DNA of 64,000 nt. Source: Cryptomeria japonica. Its lineage: Eukaryota; Streptophyta; Pinopsida; Cupressales; Cupressaceae. The DNA lies in contig NC_081413.1 in NCBI RefSeq assembly GCF_030272615.1, positions 333,104,302 through 333,168,301 on the forward strand, read 5' to 3'. Each line of letters begins with the position of its first letter. The first letter of the stretch is position 1. The notes below the pieces were generated by a model. It did not search any database. It worked only from the letters and a program-made list of their open reading frames with translations, and was not told where the DNA came from. Position numbers and translations under genes: made by a program. This document shows positions 22,380 through 35,000 of the stretch, piece by piece.

Positions 22380-23031
22380 AATTGTACTCTTCTTGGAATT
22401 TCTTGTCAATATGTCTTAAATCTTGTGGCCAAAAGTTCGCTTCTTGTACATCTTCCTTATAAATTGGAGTCCCTCCTTCAATCACATTCATGGACCTTTC
22501 AACTAGTAGCTTTAATGTGAAATCTATTTGTTCTGCAATTAAGATCAAAGTGAGTCTACATATAAACTAAGAAAGAACCTTATCTTTCCTTTGGTAGACA
22601 TGCTCATTCCTTCTCTTCCATAGAAACCAATGGATGTTAGTAGACAACAAAAGACAAAAACACATTAGAAACCTTATCCACACCCGAAAAAAAGCCCAAA
22701 AGAGTTTTAGACCAACAAGATTTAGTAATAGCCTTAGACCACATTTTTCTTATCCAATATTGCTAAAATTCTCAAAAATGCTTTGTGTATGAGTAAGGAT
22801 ATTATACAAACCTTTAGCTTTAATTGTGAGAAGAGGGATCCCATCAGCCCACTTAATTTTAGGGATGGAGTCACTTTCATTAACATTCTTGATAGGTTGT
22901 TTAATAAATTGAATATATTTAGTCAATGTAGAATAAGTTCTTTTACTCATAATACTCAAATTGAATTCTTCCTGAAGTAGTTCCCAAGTTTTTAATTGAC
23001 TATTTATGAACAATTTTTCTATATTAGTCAC
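22380..23031 (-). pseudogene. LINE ORF2 C-terminal fragment
   Basis: Minus-strand frame 23031-22750 encodes FINSQLKTWELLQEEFNLS and a following YIQFI stretch. This is the segment that in plant LINEs lies between the RT and the zinc-binding region. After one stop the same frame gives IHWFLWKRRNEHVYQRKDK near 22600, typical of the RVT zinc-binding tail, and continues protein-like to about 22380. RT and endonuclease are absent, so this is a truncated or decayed copy, distinct from the larger LINE at 39700-59826. I cannot place its 3' end or a poly-A tail. Confidence 0.6.
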
Positions 23032-23798
23032 TCAAAGAGAAATAATTCCTTGACAATGAAGATTTGGACTTACAACAATTAGAGAAACCTATAAAATATA
23101 AAATAAATGAATAAAAAACAAATAGACAAATACATGAAAGACACAATTTACCTTGTCTTTTACCTTCTCATCTCATAGATTGAGTGGAATTAGAGGTATC
23201 CTTCCTCACTTGATTTTTTCCTTTAGTGTTGTGTAGTTGGGAGGAATGTGGTTGCACAAACAAGTAGCATGATATTGAGATTATGATAGATTGGATAAAA
23301 AACAACAACATGTAGGTAGAATAAGTATGTATAGATAGAAAATCTTCAACATACACAGCAAAGAATGAGGTAACCGGTTAAAGGATCAACATTTCACAGG
23401 TAGCAATGATGAGTTTCCAGTTCTCATTAGAAGATAGAGTAGGAGAGGCCATTGTCAAACTAATTTTGTAGTTATCAACACACCCCCTCTAACAGTGAGG
23501 TAGTTCTAGATAGTTACTTACATTTTTCATGTTTTATGTTAAGGTCCTTAGCTGGAAAACCATCTTCCTTTTCTACTTTTTTTTTTTGTCTATTGCGTTT
23601 CCTTGCACATTTACAAATATGCGTGAGAGTCATCTTGAACCATTTCTAGGGAGGTATCTATCAGAGGAAGCTTCATAACATTAGAGTTTATGCTAATATG
23701 TTCCAAACATAAATGTAAATAAAAAATTGACAAATATACCTCAATTTTGAAATGCTTGGCTTGAAGTTCCACACAAACCTTAATGTTTCTAGAACATG
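23032..23798. other. No assignable gene
   Basis: AT-rich spacer. A minus-strand frame at 23356-23168 is short and featureless. An in-frame coding-like tail of the next entry may extend down to about 23738, where a possible splice donor (AG|GTATAT) stands. Confidence 0.3.
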
Positions 23799-24077
23799 TT
23801 AGTGTATGCTTTCATCATGGAAAAACATAATGTAGTTGATCATAACTGATGTAACAAAGTTGTATCTTTGAATGCCTTGTTCCTTGATTATAGATCTATG
23901 CTCAATTGATTTGAATTGCTTGACTAAAAAATTGGTAGATGTGGGCTGGAGTTGATAGGGGTTTGAAATGAGAAATAAACTTACATCTATATGCAACTTG
24001 TACCTTTTCAAATTGAACTTTTGAAAAAGTCCAAATTTGGAGAGGAAATTCCTACTATTTGTGAATCCAACATTCAT
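23799..24077 (-). pseudogene. Coding-like fragment, family unknown
   Basis: A 92-codon minus-strand frame with balanced composition (FLSKFGLFQKFNLKRYKLHI, then FKSIEHRSIIKEQGIQRYNF). After one TAA the frame stays open to a possible GT donor near 23738. The even residue mix and the absence of low complexity look more like a decayed exon than noise. I recognise no domain. It may be a gene fragment captured by a transposon or an unlisted retroelement protein. No partner exon was identified. Confidence 0.3.
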
Positions 24078-24758
24078 CTTTCAAATTTTAGGTCCAATTT
24101 CCATGAATAAGGGTTCCCAAGACCCTAGTCCTATAAAATTGAGCCATGAGGAACATCATGAATAAGGGAATGAACCAAATTTATGGAAACCTTCTCAAAC
24201 CTAAGTACAATTAGGAATAAATAAGGCACAACCACTAAAGTGAGTCCAAACCTAGTGTATATTTATAAAGAGATACAACTTATGATGCAATATTTAGCCC
24301 CCTCTTAGCAAGAGTATGAAATTATGCTCATGTACTCTTGGGAAAATATGGAGAAACCAAATATTCTTTCGCCAAGATATTGAACAGTCAAGATGACTAC
24401 AAGTTTGGAAAGGTGGTAGCTCCCAAGACTTATGATATTGTCAATCTACAATATTGAGATAAAAGGGAAGTACAGAGTGAGTAATATGAGTAATATTTGT
24501 AACACACTTGGAGCATGCAAAACAGAAAGTTATGACATTTAGAACTAGTAAGATTCATATATTCTCACTAGAAACCATATAAAAAAGACAAGGCATAGAT
24601 CTAGGACTAGTAAGATCCTGATATAGTTACTATGAGTCATGTCAAAGACACATAAAAGTATGATACCCATGTTAGTAAGATCATCTAATACTTAGTCATA
24701 GATCGCATTCTAACAACAAATAGAGACCTAATTGTGAAACTTTGAGGTCCATTGGGAA

Positions 24759-24788
24759 AAAAGTTGTCATATTGCCATGACAACTTTT
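24759..24788. repeat. Inverted repeat AAAAGTTGTCAT/ATGACAACTTTT
   Basis: Perfect 12-base arms around a 6-base loop (ATTGCC). The arm sequence is shared with the 42-bp palindrome of the chromovirus LTRs, which hints at a related LTR here. Confidence 0.7.
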
Positions 24789-25271
24789 GCATTTCTTGTA
24801 GAAAATTCTTTAAAATATGGTTGGAAAGTTAGTTTATGGTGGTTTTAGGTTGTAACCCACTTGGATGGGAATAAATAGGCCTTTGGCATGAAATCCAAGA
24901 GTTTTGCCTAATGAAATTGGGGTTTTATGTGCATTTTTTGACATTTTGGTCTGATTCTCTTCATTTTTTATTATGAAAATCATCATAATTTGATGGGAAG
25001 TCAATTGGATGTGGTAGAGAAGTGAGTTAACTTCTTTTTTTATTTTTGTGGCATTGAATTTCATTATGTTTTAAATTAGATATCATAGTTTTTCCAAAAA
25101 ATGTCAAAACCCTGCCTAGTGTTTACCGAGAGGAGTAAATAATGTATAGTTTGTTCTCCCATGCATATAAAATCACCCAAATGTGTGGGAAGCCCTTTTT
25201 CATGATATGTATTATATTATGTTGTGTGCAGGGCTCCAAATTAGATTTGGTATGTCTGGGCATGAGGCCAG

Positions 25272-25790
25272 TCTGATATCTCTATGTATCAGTCAGTAAA
25301 AGGCAGTAAGAGTGAAGAATTTGGTGGGAAGACCAAGCAATTGGTATTTTGAAGTGTTTGATGATAGAGAGAGGGGTGAGAGGACCCTATTCAACCTTCG
25401 GAAGGGTTTCTTGATCAAAACCAAATGAAATAGATTAAATTTCTATGACTATCCTAAGGGTATTCATTGTCACAGTCATAGTTTTACTAGTGATATTGTT
25501 TTTGTTTTGACAGAGTTGTGTTTGTCAAACCAAGTGTGGACATGTAATGAATTCATGAGATGTATTAAGACTACATCAACACTTTACAACAACATAGTGT
25601 GTAGGCACTTAAAATATGAAAGGACTACATATTGGAAGGTGCGTGTGATGATGCCATGAAAGGTCTGATATCCCTATGTATCGGACTGAGAAAATCAGTG
25701 AAAGACAAAAAAAAATGCATTGAGAAGGCAAAAGGTTGAATTGCCTAATGTTTGTTGTTGAAGTGATGTGTGGGGACCCTTCCAAGTCAA
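25272..25790 (+). repeat. Imperfect direct repeat, about 130 bases
   Basis: Two segments starting TCTGATATCTCTATGTATCA (25272) and TCTGATATCCCTATGTATCG (25674) share scattered similarity for roughly 130 bases, including GTGTGGGGACCC/GAGAGGACCC near their ends. Possibly subrepeats of an old LTR. Confidence 0.4.
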
Positions 25791-26584
25791 ATACCTTGTT
25801 GTAGTTTCAAAGGGCAGAAAAAGAATAAGCATTTTATTTATCATCCTAATAGACCATCCATCATAACAATTATTACCAATATTGATGTGTGTGTTGCAAA
25901 CAAAGTTCTAGAGGAAGGAAATTTCTATTGTAATACCAAGTGAGTGTTCATAGACCTTGTGTAGGGTCCTCCAAGCCTAGAGTAAGGAGTTTGAAGCCTA
26001 CATACATTGATTTGGCCTTGTGGGCATCAATGAGTGCTGACCCAATAGGAGAAGTCTTGAGACTGACAATTCTGGAAGTGTGGCATTGTTGAGAGCCAAC
26101 ACTTATGTGTGAACCCCATCTTCATGTATTATGATTAGTTTCCATGATACTTGACCCTATCCTCATGGTGTTGGCTCAATTCATATTATTGTGTTTTGTT
26201 GAAGAAACATGATGTGAGAAGTTTGATGCAAAGGAAAGGGTAGAACTCATTATTTCATATTAGGACAACAACCACATTGATTAGGCAAGTTAGATAAGGT
26301 CTCTCCAATGTTTAGGATACTGAATTCACATTAGACACTCATGGATTACCCCAATTAGACATTAGTCAACTTAAGATATGATACAAGGATTGCATACCAC
26401 AAAGCCATTAGATATGTTTTGAGATGAAAAAGAAGAGTTAAATGGTTTTGGTTCAACGATGATAATTTCTATTTTCAAGTAATTTAATTTGGTATATTAT
26501 ACTGAAACTTGATTTCATAAATAACATTTCAACTTCTATATAACTAGTTCTATAGCTTGATTTTATTGCCTATGATTAAAGACC

Positions 26585-29500
26585 ATGCCAAACAATATCA
26601 ACGAACAACAAAATAAGGAGACAATTGCTAGATTGTGGTCTAATTTGAAAAGAAAAGGTGATGGAAAATGTTATTGTCCCTGCAAAATTTGTAAGGGGTT
26701 AAAGACTAGAAGACTTCTAATCAAAACAACTAAGAAACATTGTAGGTTGCATGGTCGCATTGAAGGTGGACATGATTATCATCCATTGGTAAGTTTTTCA
26801 TTATATCATTTTAACAATTTATATACATAATAAATCACTTGATGATGAGATCATGATCATGGTTTATTTATGTTTATCAATTTTATATAGGTCGAGCACC
26901 CCAAAGCACATGGTATGGATCAACACAACCCAGAGAATATGGTTTTCAAAGTGGACGAACATGGAGGTGTGAATATCGAAGCTGAAGATAATTATCCCAT
27001 GGAAGATGACAATCATGAGCCACAAAACACAATTGAAGATGATGGTACAAATACATTGATCCATGACACATTTAGTACTCGCGCAGCTGATCATGATGAT
27101 GAAGATGACCTTGATGTTGTTCATGATGTCCCTCTACTTGAGAAGGCATCTGAGACCCTTTATGAAGGCTGGCAGACAACTATTCTCTCCGTTGTATTGT
27201 TGTTGGTGAACTTGAAGGTTATGAATTGTTTATCCAACATAAAAATCTCACATATGTTAAGGTATGTCATATATATAATAATAAACTATGAATCATGTTG
27301 TACCATTAATATTCTTTATATTAACAAATTATATTTTTTTGCAGTAGATTGATAGGTGATTTTTTGTTACCACCATCAAATATTCTACCTCGCTCATACC
27401 AAGAATTATCTGCCATTATGAAAGATATTGGAATGGAGTATCAAGCAATAGATGCTTGTCCCAATGATCATATTATATATCACAAACAACATGAATTTCT
27501 AACTGAATGCCCTGAATGTCATATCAGTAGATATCGAACAGATCAAATAACAAAAAGGGTTCCTCGCAAGGTTCTTCACTATATTCCCATTATTCCACGT
27601 ATGCAACGATTATTCAAGTGCACTAGCTTGGCACAATTTATGGATTACCATGCACACAATAGAAGTCAAGATGACATTATTAGAATGCCTATGGATGGTT
27701 CAACATTTATGGACATAGAGGAAAAGTGGCCACACTTTAAAGAAGAACCTTGTAATCTCAGGCTTTCATTGGCAGCAAATGGTGTCAATCTATTTGGAGA
27801 GATGAGATCTGTTTACTCAGTGTGGTCTATTTTTGTTATCAACAATAACATTCCTCCATGGATATCAATAAAGAGGGAGCACATAATGTTGGCAATGATT
27901 ATTCCAAGTATTTTATCATTTAAATATAGTCGTCTACATTTAATTATAAATTTTGCAGTAAAATGGTCATAACAATTATGTATTGTTTTTGTTCATTCGA
28001 TTAGGTAAGTACCAAGTTAAAGATATGAATGTATATATCGAGCCTCTTATCGACGAGTTGCTGGAGTTATAGAATGGTGTCACTATGTATGATGTCTCTA
28101 GACCAATAGGACAAAGACAATTTCAATTCCGTGTGATGCTTCTATGGACAATACACGATGCCCCAGGGCTAACACATTTTTATGGTATGTTATAGTGTTT
28201 AAGTTGTGCATGAACATTATAATTCAAAAAATTATCATATTTAATCCAATTATACATTATCTTGTAGGTCTTCAAACAAAGGGAAAATTTGCATGTCATG
28301 TTTGTGGTCCAAAGATGAAATCTCATCATTCAAAAAGTTTAGGAAAGAAGGTGTTTGATGAGTATAGGCACTTTCTCCACAAAAATCATAAGTATCGAAA
28401 TACTGAAAAACATATTTTCAATGGGAAAGAAGAGAATACATCAAAGCCATGAAGAATGACACTTCACCTGTGGAAGTTGGAATATAATAGAATTAATAAT
28501 CAAGGTAATGCCATTCCATCTATTGGTTTGTCATAAAACATCTTTTCTATTTTGTTTTGTTTACTGATGATGTGATTGATGATCATGAAGGTTATGAAGG
28601 CATAAATGACCACCTTCCTAAGGGACTAAAAAGTTATCCCCGACAATTTAGTAGGTTTCCCTACTACGAGAAATTACAAATTGTTCATTTGTTTGATACT
28701 ATGCATATTGGAAAGAATATAACAAAGACATTATGGAAAATATTGGATGGAAAGCGTGACAAAGAAAAAATTGTCAAAATATGTAGTGACATTCAGGATT
28801 CCAATCATGAAATGATAAATGTCATTCAATCAAATATCCATGGAGACCAGATTAATATAAGTGAGCTTCTTTGGTTATTAACAGACTAGCAAAGAAATGC
28901 TATAAAAGAAGTCATACGAAAAATTCGATTTCCCACAGGATTTGTTGCGAACATAAACAATCTCATATCAAAGAAAAGTGAATTTGGGCCAGGGATGAAA
29001 ACACATGATTGGCATACCTTCATTAAGGTAATTCATGTTCTTGTGTTTTTACTATGTATTTAAGTACTGCGCGTACATGTATTTTTCATTGTATTATGTT
29101 AGAAAAAAATGAAAAGATAATTTTATAATTGTTATAGTACGTTCTACCTCTATCTTTCCCAGATGACTTTGACAATAATGTCAAGAAAGTCATATATGAT
29201 CTCAGAAAATACATGAGGTAAGTAGTGATATTTGTTCAGTTCGTTGTATAGATATTATATTTTCTATTTGTTTTATTTCTTATGTAATATATTTTTTTGT
29301 GTCTTGAATACCTTGTAGGTGGTTGTCATGTAAAGAAATCCATAAAGACAATATAAAATATTGGAAGAGAAAAAATCCTCATTTAATGTGTGAAGTGTAA
29401 AAGTGTCTACCTCCAACTTTTTTCAATGCACAAGAACACTACCTCATACACCAAGTTGAGGAGATTGAATTGTGTGGACCTGCACACACTAGGTCAATGT

Positions 29501-30649
29501 GGATGGTTTAGAGGCACTTGAAATTTTTTAAGGCTTTGGTTTGACAAAGAGCACATCTCGAGGGTTCTATGGTGGAGGGATATATGGTATACTAGACTAT
29601 GGTGTATATTTTTGAATATCTTCCTAAGTTTGTAGCAAAGATCCATGTGGATCGCATTTGGGATCCCAACCCCATTAACAAATTTGAAGGGGAGTACTTG
29701 ATGGGGAAAGGTAGATTGAGGAAAGTGAAAGGTAATTATAAGATTTTATTGTAGTTAATTAATTCTTAATCTTCAAAATAATACGGTTGTAAGTCGTCTA
29801 TTTATTTTTTGTACAGTTGGTCGAGAGTGGGATTCACTAAATTTGTATATTGCAAACAATCTTGATTGGATGATGGTATGGATTGAACGTTATCAACATT
29901 CTGGACGCACGTTAACATGGGAAGGTGTGGCTTCATTGGTTAAAGAAGCTCATAGTAATGGAGATTCCAATGTTACGCAAAGGGAAATTGATTTAGCATA
30001 TGGTTTAAGAGATAAATAGGTACGTATAAATTTATTAATCACCCATATGTTTATCAACTCACAATGCAATAAATTTTACATGTTTGACATATCGCAGGTC
30101 AAACACCACAATGCTATGTGCTACAATGGTCATAAATTTTGCATAAAAAAGTTGGATGACATGAAGAAAACTTGTGATTCTGGCATCACTGCAGTCTTTG
30201 AGGTGACAAATATTTTATCGAGAAATGACATGCATCCTCAATAGTCTCAAAATCGATACTATGGCATTTTGGATGATACACTTGAGTGTGACTTTAAGGA
30301 ATTAGTTTTGTTCGTCGTCAAATGGTATAGGCTACGATTGAATAAAAATGATCCTGATAGAACTGTTATTGAACATGATAATGGTTTTAAAATGGTAAAT
30401 ACAAGTTCATTTGAACCAGTTGGGGATGAGCCCTATGTTCTTCCAAGCCAATGTGAGCAAGTATTTTACTCAGAGGTTCCACATAAATCAGGTTGGTCAT
30501 TTGTTGTTAGACATGATCCAAGGGGAAGGCTGATAAAGTATAATGTGATGGAAGAAGAAGATACCGAAGAAGTAGAAGATGAAGTAGATGATGATCATGA
30601 TCAACAGTTTCTCAATGATGATGATGATGAAGAAGAAGAAGAAGAAGAA

Positions 30650-30719
<70 letters not shown>

Positions 30720-30790
30720 ATGGTCATGGTGATGGTGATGATGGTGATGGTCATGGTGATGATGGTGATGATGATGGCGAAGACGACGAC

Positions 30791-30851
<61 letters not shown>

Positions 30852-31390
30852 TTGGTGATGATGACCTTGATGTTCATGATGATGAATGAAATAGATGAGG
30901 TATGCGATTAGTATATTATCTATTTAATATTGACTTCTTGATATAATTTTTTTTATATAATTAATTCATTATGTTTTGAATTCTAATGCCATTACATAAT
31001 CAATTCATGATGCACCTTTTAATATGGAGATGGAGATAGGGAGAGTGACTATTTATGTGACATTTTTTAGACTTTATTTTTATTTATGGAATTTGGATTT
31101 TTTATTAGCTATGTGATGGATGTTGATTTAAAATACACATATATGTGATGGATTACATGTTTATGATGATGCATGTGACATTTTTTGAACTTTGTGTTTA
31201 TATAACCCATTTCTTTGTTATTGCAGAGGACCCCCCTTTGCTTCAGTGCCCTCATCCTCAGTATAGGACTAGGCATACATCGAGATCACGAGCAGAGAGC
31301 AGAACAACTGTAGAGGGGGGAAATGATGAAGAAACTGATGTTCCACGTAGTCTTTTCATAGCTTCAAAGAAAAAACAAAAAAAGAAATGA
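26585..31390 (+). pseudogene. CACTA (En/Spm) TNP2-type transposase gene, multi-exon, inactive
   Basis: Exons follow GT-AG boundaries: 26585-26788, 26891-27261, 27345-27906, 28005-28184, 28268-28504, about 28558-29028, 29138-29217, 29319-29731, 29817-30019, 30098-30899 and 31227-31390. Exon 1 carries CYCPCKICKG and a His-rich end. Later exons give the transposase core (KWPHFKEEPCNLRLSLAANG, VYSVWSIFVINNNIPPW, FACHVCGPKMKSHH), then a DUF4218-like part, a DUF4216-like part (FKMVNTSSFEPVGDEPYV) and an acidic tail. The last exon ends in KKKQKKK, a likely nuclear signal. In-frame stops stand at 28070 and 28450, after 28886, four between 29399 and 29595, and at 30017 and 30242. The acceptor before 28558 lacks AG. 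The CACTA termini were not found. Confidence 0.85.
30598..30890 (+). repeat. GAT microsatellite encoding a poly-Asp tail
   Basis: Two long GAT runs (about 30651-30718 and 30789-30850) flank a GGTGATGGT-type stretch, preceded by GAAGAA repeats. In the transposase frame it gives E/D-rich then pure Asp runs. In the other frames it yields poly-Met and poly-Ile, which are artefacts. Confidence 0.9.
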
Positions 31391-31429
31391 TTGTAATCTA
31401 CCTTATTTGATAAAGATTGATTTTTATGT

Positions 31430-31580
31430 GTTAGTGAATGTAATTATGTGCTAATTAATGGTTATGGATGATATGTGTTAATTAATATTGATGAATGTTA
31501 CGTGTTAATTAATGTTAATCAATGTTATGTGTTAATGAATGTTATGTGATATTAATGAATGAATGAATGTTATAAGATAT
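31430..31580. repeat. Clustered TGTTAATTAATGTTAATGAATGTT subterminal-like repeats
   Basis: Several variants of ATGTGTTAATTAATG and AATGTTATGTG follow directly after the transposase gene. CACTA elements usually carry short subterminal repeats that bind transposase, so this may mark the element's 3' side. No TAGTG terminus was recognised. Confidence 0.5.
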
Positions 31581-33395
31581 TAACGGGGAATTTAGAGTGA
31601 TGTTAGGGGGGGGAGGGGCCAAATGAGCTTCCACCTTCACGTGGTTGGCCCTGTTAAGTAGAGAATATTAAACTATTCTCAAAACCAAGCGAAGCTCAAC
31701 AAGATAACACACTTTTCAATATTTCATTATGTTGCACAGTTAATCTTATTAAATAATGTATATTGAATATTAATTGCAGGGTCCAACAAAGCCAACACGA
31801 ATAACAACACCATAAGTTGTTGGGTATAATGAACTCCCATATTGTCTTATATGTACACGAACAATATGAGTTGCTTCTAGTGTTGATATCCAAGGCGAGA
31901 CTGCCAAAGATATGAATATGCCTCATCCTTGTAAGTTTTTTTATCACTTGTCATTTTCTTTAGCATTTTGTTACTTCATGAATGAGATGTTTTCAGATGT
32001 CTATTCCATGAATACCTCTCTATTGTATGCTTCATGATCTCCCTTTTGATTCAACTCTTTATATGTCCTAAAATTGTATGAGCCTAATAGCTTCTACTCT
32101 TATTGATAGTTTGGTGGCTTTGAACAATGGCTCCTTCGAACAAGCATGATCCTTGTAATTTTGGCCTTCCATGATGTGAAAAAGAGGTTATGTTATGAAT
32201 AATGGTCTAGATGATTTAGTTATTTCTTATTATGTTGAGTATGAGTAAATTTGGGCTTCCTTGGCTATGGTCACTATTTTGTACTAACTATTGTCATTTA
32301 GTGTGATTTGAGAATGGACTTCAAGTAATCATGAGGGTGGAAACAATATTCAAGTGTAAGGGGGTATGCGGCCTTGACCAAGGGATGAAAGTATCGGGAA
32401 AGTACAAGTGATTCATGTGTAGATCAATGTTTCATTCACCTATTAATTCCTCAAAACATTCTCAAATAAACAAGAAAAGAGGTATGTTGAGTGCATATAT
32501 ACATTTTATGTTGCCATGATATAAGTAAGATATCAAACATGTAACTTAGATTGATTTGCAATTTCATTCATAAATATTAGATCTTCCTTGCAATTTCATT
32601 CTTGGTATCTCTATCAATCATGTTGCTAAATGAAAATCCTAAACCTCTCTCATTGATGCATGGACATATAGAATGTTGTTATTTCTACCCAAAGGATTGT
32701 AGGAATTGCTTTCAAAAACTATCAAAAAATTGTTAAACCTTGATAGTCCAAGAATCCCTAAATTCATTGGTGAGAGACCTTCTCAAGTGAAAAATTCTAG
32801 TGAAGGTTGTGTAACATTATTTTGAGAATGTATGGCAGTGCATGAAGGTTGTATAATAGTGTTGGGAGAATTGACAGATGATTGACAACAATGACTGTGA
32901 TAGCCAAGTCACTTAGGACAATCGACAAGATATGATTTGTTTCCACTTATTAGGGCCTCCAAACCCCTTTAAAAGTTGCCAAGGATCACTACAACCCTAT
33001 CTCAGATGTCCATCACATAATAAGATTATTCATTTCATCATACTCCCAAAATCTCAGTCTTCATTTGTTCACTAGGACAACCACACACTATCTAGGGACA
33101 GCCATAAAGTTCTTGATGGTTTGCCCTACCCAAGGGCCACAATATCTTGTAAAGGGTCTGTATTAACCCTCTGCACCCCTCACTACCTTACTCCAAACAC
33201 CAAGGGGGTCTATCTTACACTTACAACTTCAAATCTACCCTCGATGCTGCACTAGGTCTGATACATGACCAATATCATACCAACGGTCACCATTTGCATG
33301 TGCCAATGAATCTTGGAGACCTACAAAGCATGAAAACATGAAAGATAATACCAATATACATGTTCCCACCCATTGGGGTGACTTTTCACTAGTGG
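31581..33395. other. No gene seen
   Basis: Spacer with a G run at 31605-31617 and otherwise ordinary AT-rich sequence. The only frames are short and featureless. The right end of the CACTA element probably lies within it. Confidence 0.4.
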
Positions 33396-33400
33396 TAATA
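33396..33400. other. Candidate target-site duplication TAATA
   Basis: The five bases left of the outer LTR. Its partner should follow the 5' LTR beyond position 64000. Confidence 0.4.
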
Positions 33401-34408
33401 TGTCATGCCCAAACTTTTGGGCAAAAACACACAAAACAATTTTTTTTTAAACTCTTAATTACATGCAACTTATGCTTAATTAGATGTGACAACTTAACAG
33501 GTTGCTCCAAGCGGAACCTTAAATTATAATAAAATGTTTTTCTAACGTGAGTGATGAATAGAACAAATTTATCTAGAAGCCTTAGGTTTCTATGAAACTC
33601 CTAGACGACAAAGTTAGGATATTCCTAACATAACAAATTACGATAACTCCTATAATCAAACGAAACAAAATAAATTTATAAGGACAATAATATATTCACA
33701 TCGAATGTCCCCTTTATTACATTTGCAATTTATAATTCTTAATTAGATCAAATTATACTAATGGGCATTAATATAATTACTTGATTCAATAATAATTATT
33801 TATCTCCTAACAAGTTCCCTCCATCCGTGATAATACCTCTTTCCTTTACAATTTAATTTAAATATGGCTTCTATTAATTCAACACTAATTTAAATTCATT
33901 GTATTAAAGTTATCTAATTGAGCTGACACAATTTACAATGCCAAACCTCATTATGATAATTAAATTATCTGATAAAAGTCTCCACTTGGGTTAATAAGGT
34001 TCGCAAGGCCTAGCCCGTTAATTTTATTTTAGAGAAAATATATTACGCCACTACAATATCCTCATAAATAAATAATTTAAATAACTATATTAAATCATTC
34101 CATTTAATAATATAAACCATTTCGATCTCTAAAATGTAATTATATAATTTAAATCAAGTTTGTTATATATTACTTCTTCCAAACATCAACTATTAAATAT
34201 TTCATATTCAATATACACATTACCTCTTGCTTTAAGTTCAATCAATTAAACTTCTCAAATATTTTTACCCAAATATGATAATGATATTGTTGTAGAGAAA
34301 TTCATTATATTTTCCATTAAATTCCAAACTACAAAATAACTCAAGTTTAAAAGAATAATTCCACTTCAATTTTTAGAGAAATATTTAATCTACTATTTGT
34401 CCTATATG

Positions 34409-34411
<3 letters not shown>

Positions 34412-34449
<38 letters not shown>
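34412..34449. repeat. (AT)n microsatellite in the outer LTR
   Basis: Uninterrupted AT dinucleotide run. The partner LTR has a shorter, interrupted version at about 62783-62822. A second AT run lies at 35092-35121. Confidence 0.9.
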
Positions 34450-34451
<2 letters not shown>

Positions 34452-34639
34452 CGATTAAAACACATCTATATGGAGGTATTTATCTTCTAAAATATATCTA
34501 TTCCATATAACTTAACTAAAATATTAAATAACAATGAAAACCTAATTTAAAATATTATAAAATGCCCTTTCATTTTATATCATTCCCTTATTTTTTTTGC
34601 TACCCTAACCCGAACCAAGTTAGGGTTTTATCTCTACTT

Positions 34640-35000
34640 TTGTGTAGGGAGGAGGAGGCCGCAAGATAAATGGCGGTAGAGACCATGATGGGGGAGTTGT
34701 GTTTTCACAGGGGGTGGTGTTTTGGGGGCGCGATAGGTGTTTGGAGGGCATGGCTGCCACAGTGGCGCTGTTAGTGCCACTGCAGGTCATGACCCGTAGA
34801 GATGCCACGGCGTCCCTGCAGAAGCCGGCCGACAGCGGTGATCGGGGTCGCCTCTGTGAGGTGCGACCCGCAGTGGCGCTGTGATGCCTCTGTGGACCGC
34901 GGCCCACAACGGTGCCCATGGCATCTCTGCGGGTCGCGGCTCACAAGGAACTCGCGCTACCCGGGGGCCCGTGGAAGCCCTAGGCTCCGAGTCCCCTAGG
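34640..35000. other. GC-rich island inside the AT-rich outer LTR
   Basis: About 360 bases rich in CG and GGTCGCGGC motifs, sharply different from the flanks. They include the near-palindrome TGTGGACCGCGGCCCACA at 34891-34908. The partner LTR keeps the same island at 62996-63352. Reading frames are only partly conserved and broken by a stop in this copy, so I do not call it coding. It could be the LTR promoter or leader, or a captured fragment. Confidence 0.7.

Larger units (their letters stand above)
24078..26584. other. Spacer with repeats, no gene
   Basis: Contains the inverted repeat at 24759-24788 and the imperfect direct repeat at 25272/25674 listed below. Otherwise I see only AT-rich sequence without credible frames. 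The CACTA element that starts its gene at 26585 must have its left terminus somewhere in or left of this stretch, but no CACTA terminal motif was found. Confidence 0.4.

Noticed and set aside
30497-30911. Long frames of poly-Ile and poly-Met over the GAT tract
   Set aside because: They are the other frames of a trinucleotide repeat; the Asp frame continues the transposase.
32984-32993. CACTACAACC as a CACTA terminus
   Set aside because: Isolated match with no inverted partner, on the wrong side and in the wrong orientation for the transposase gene.
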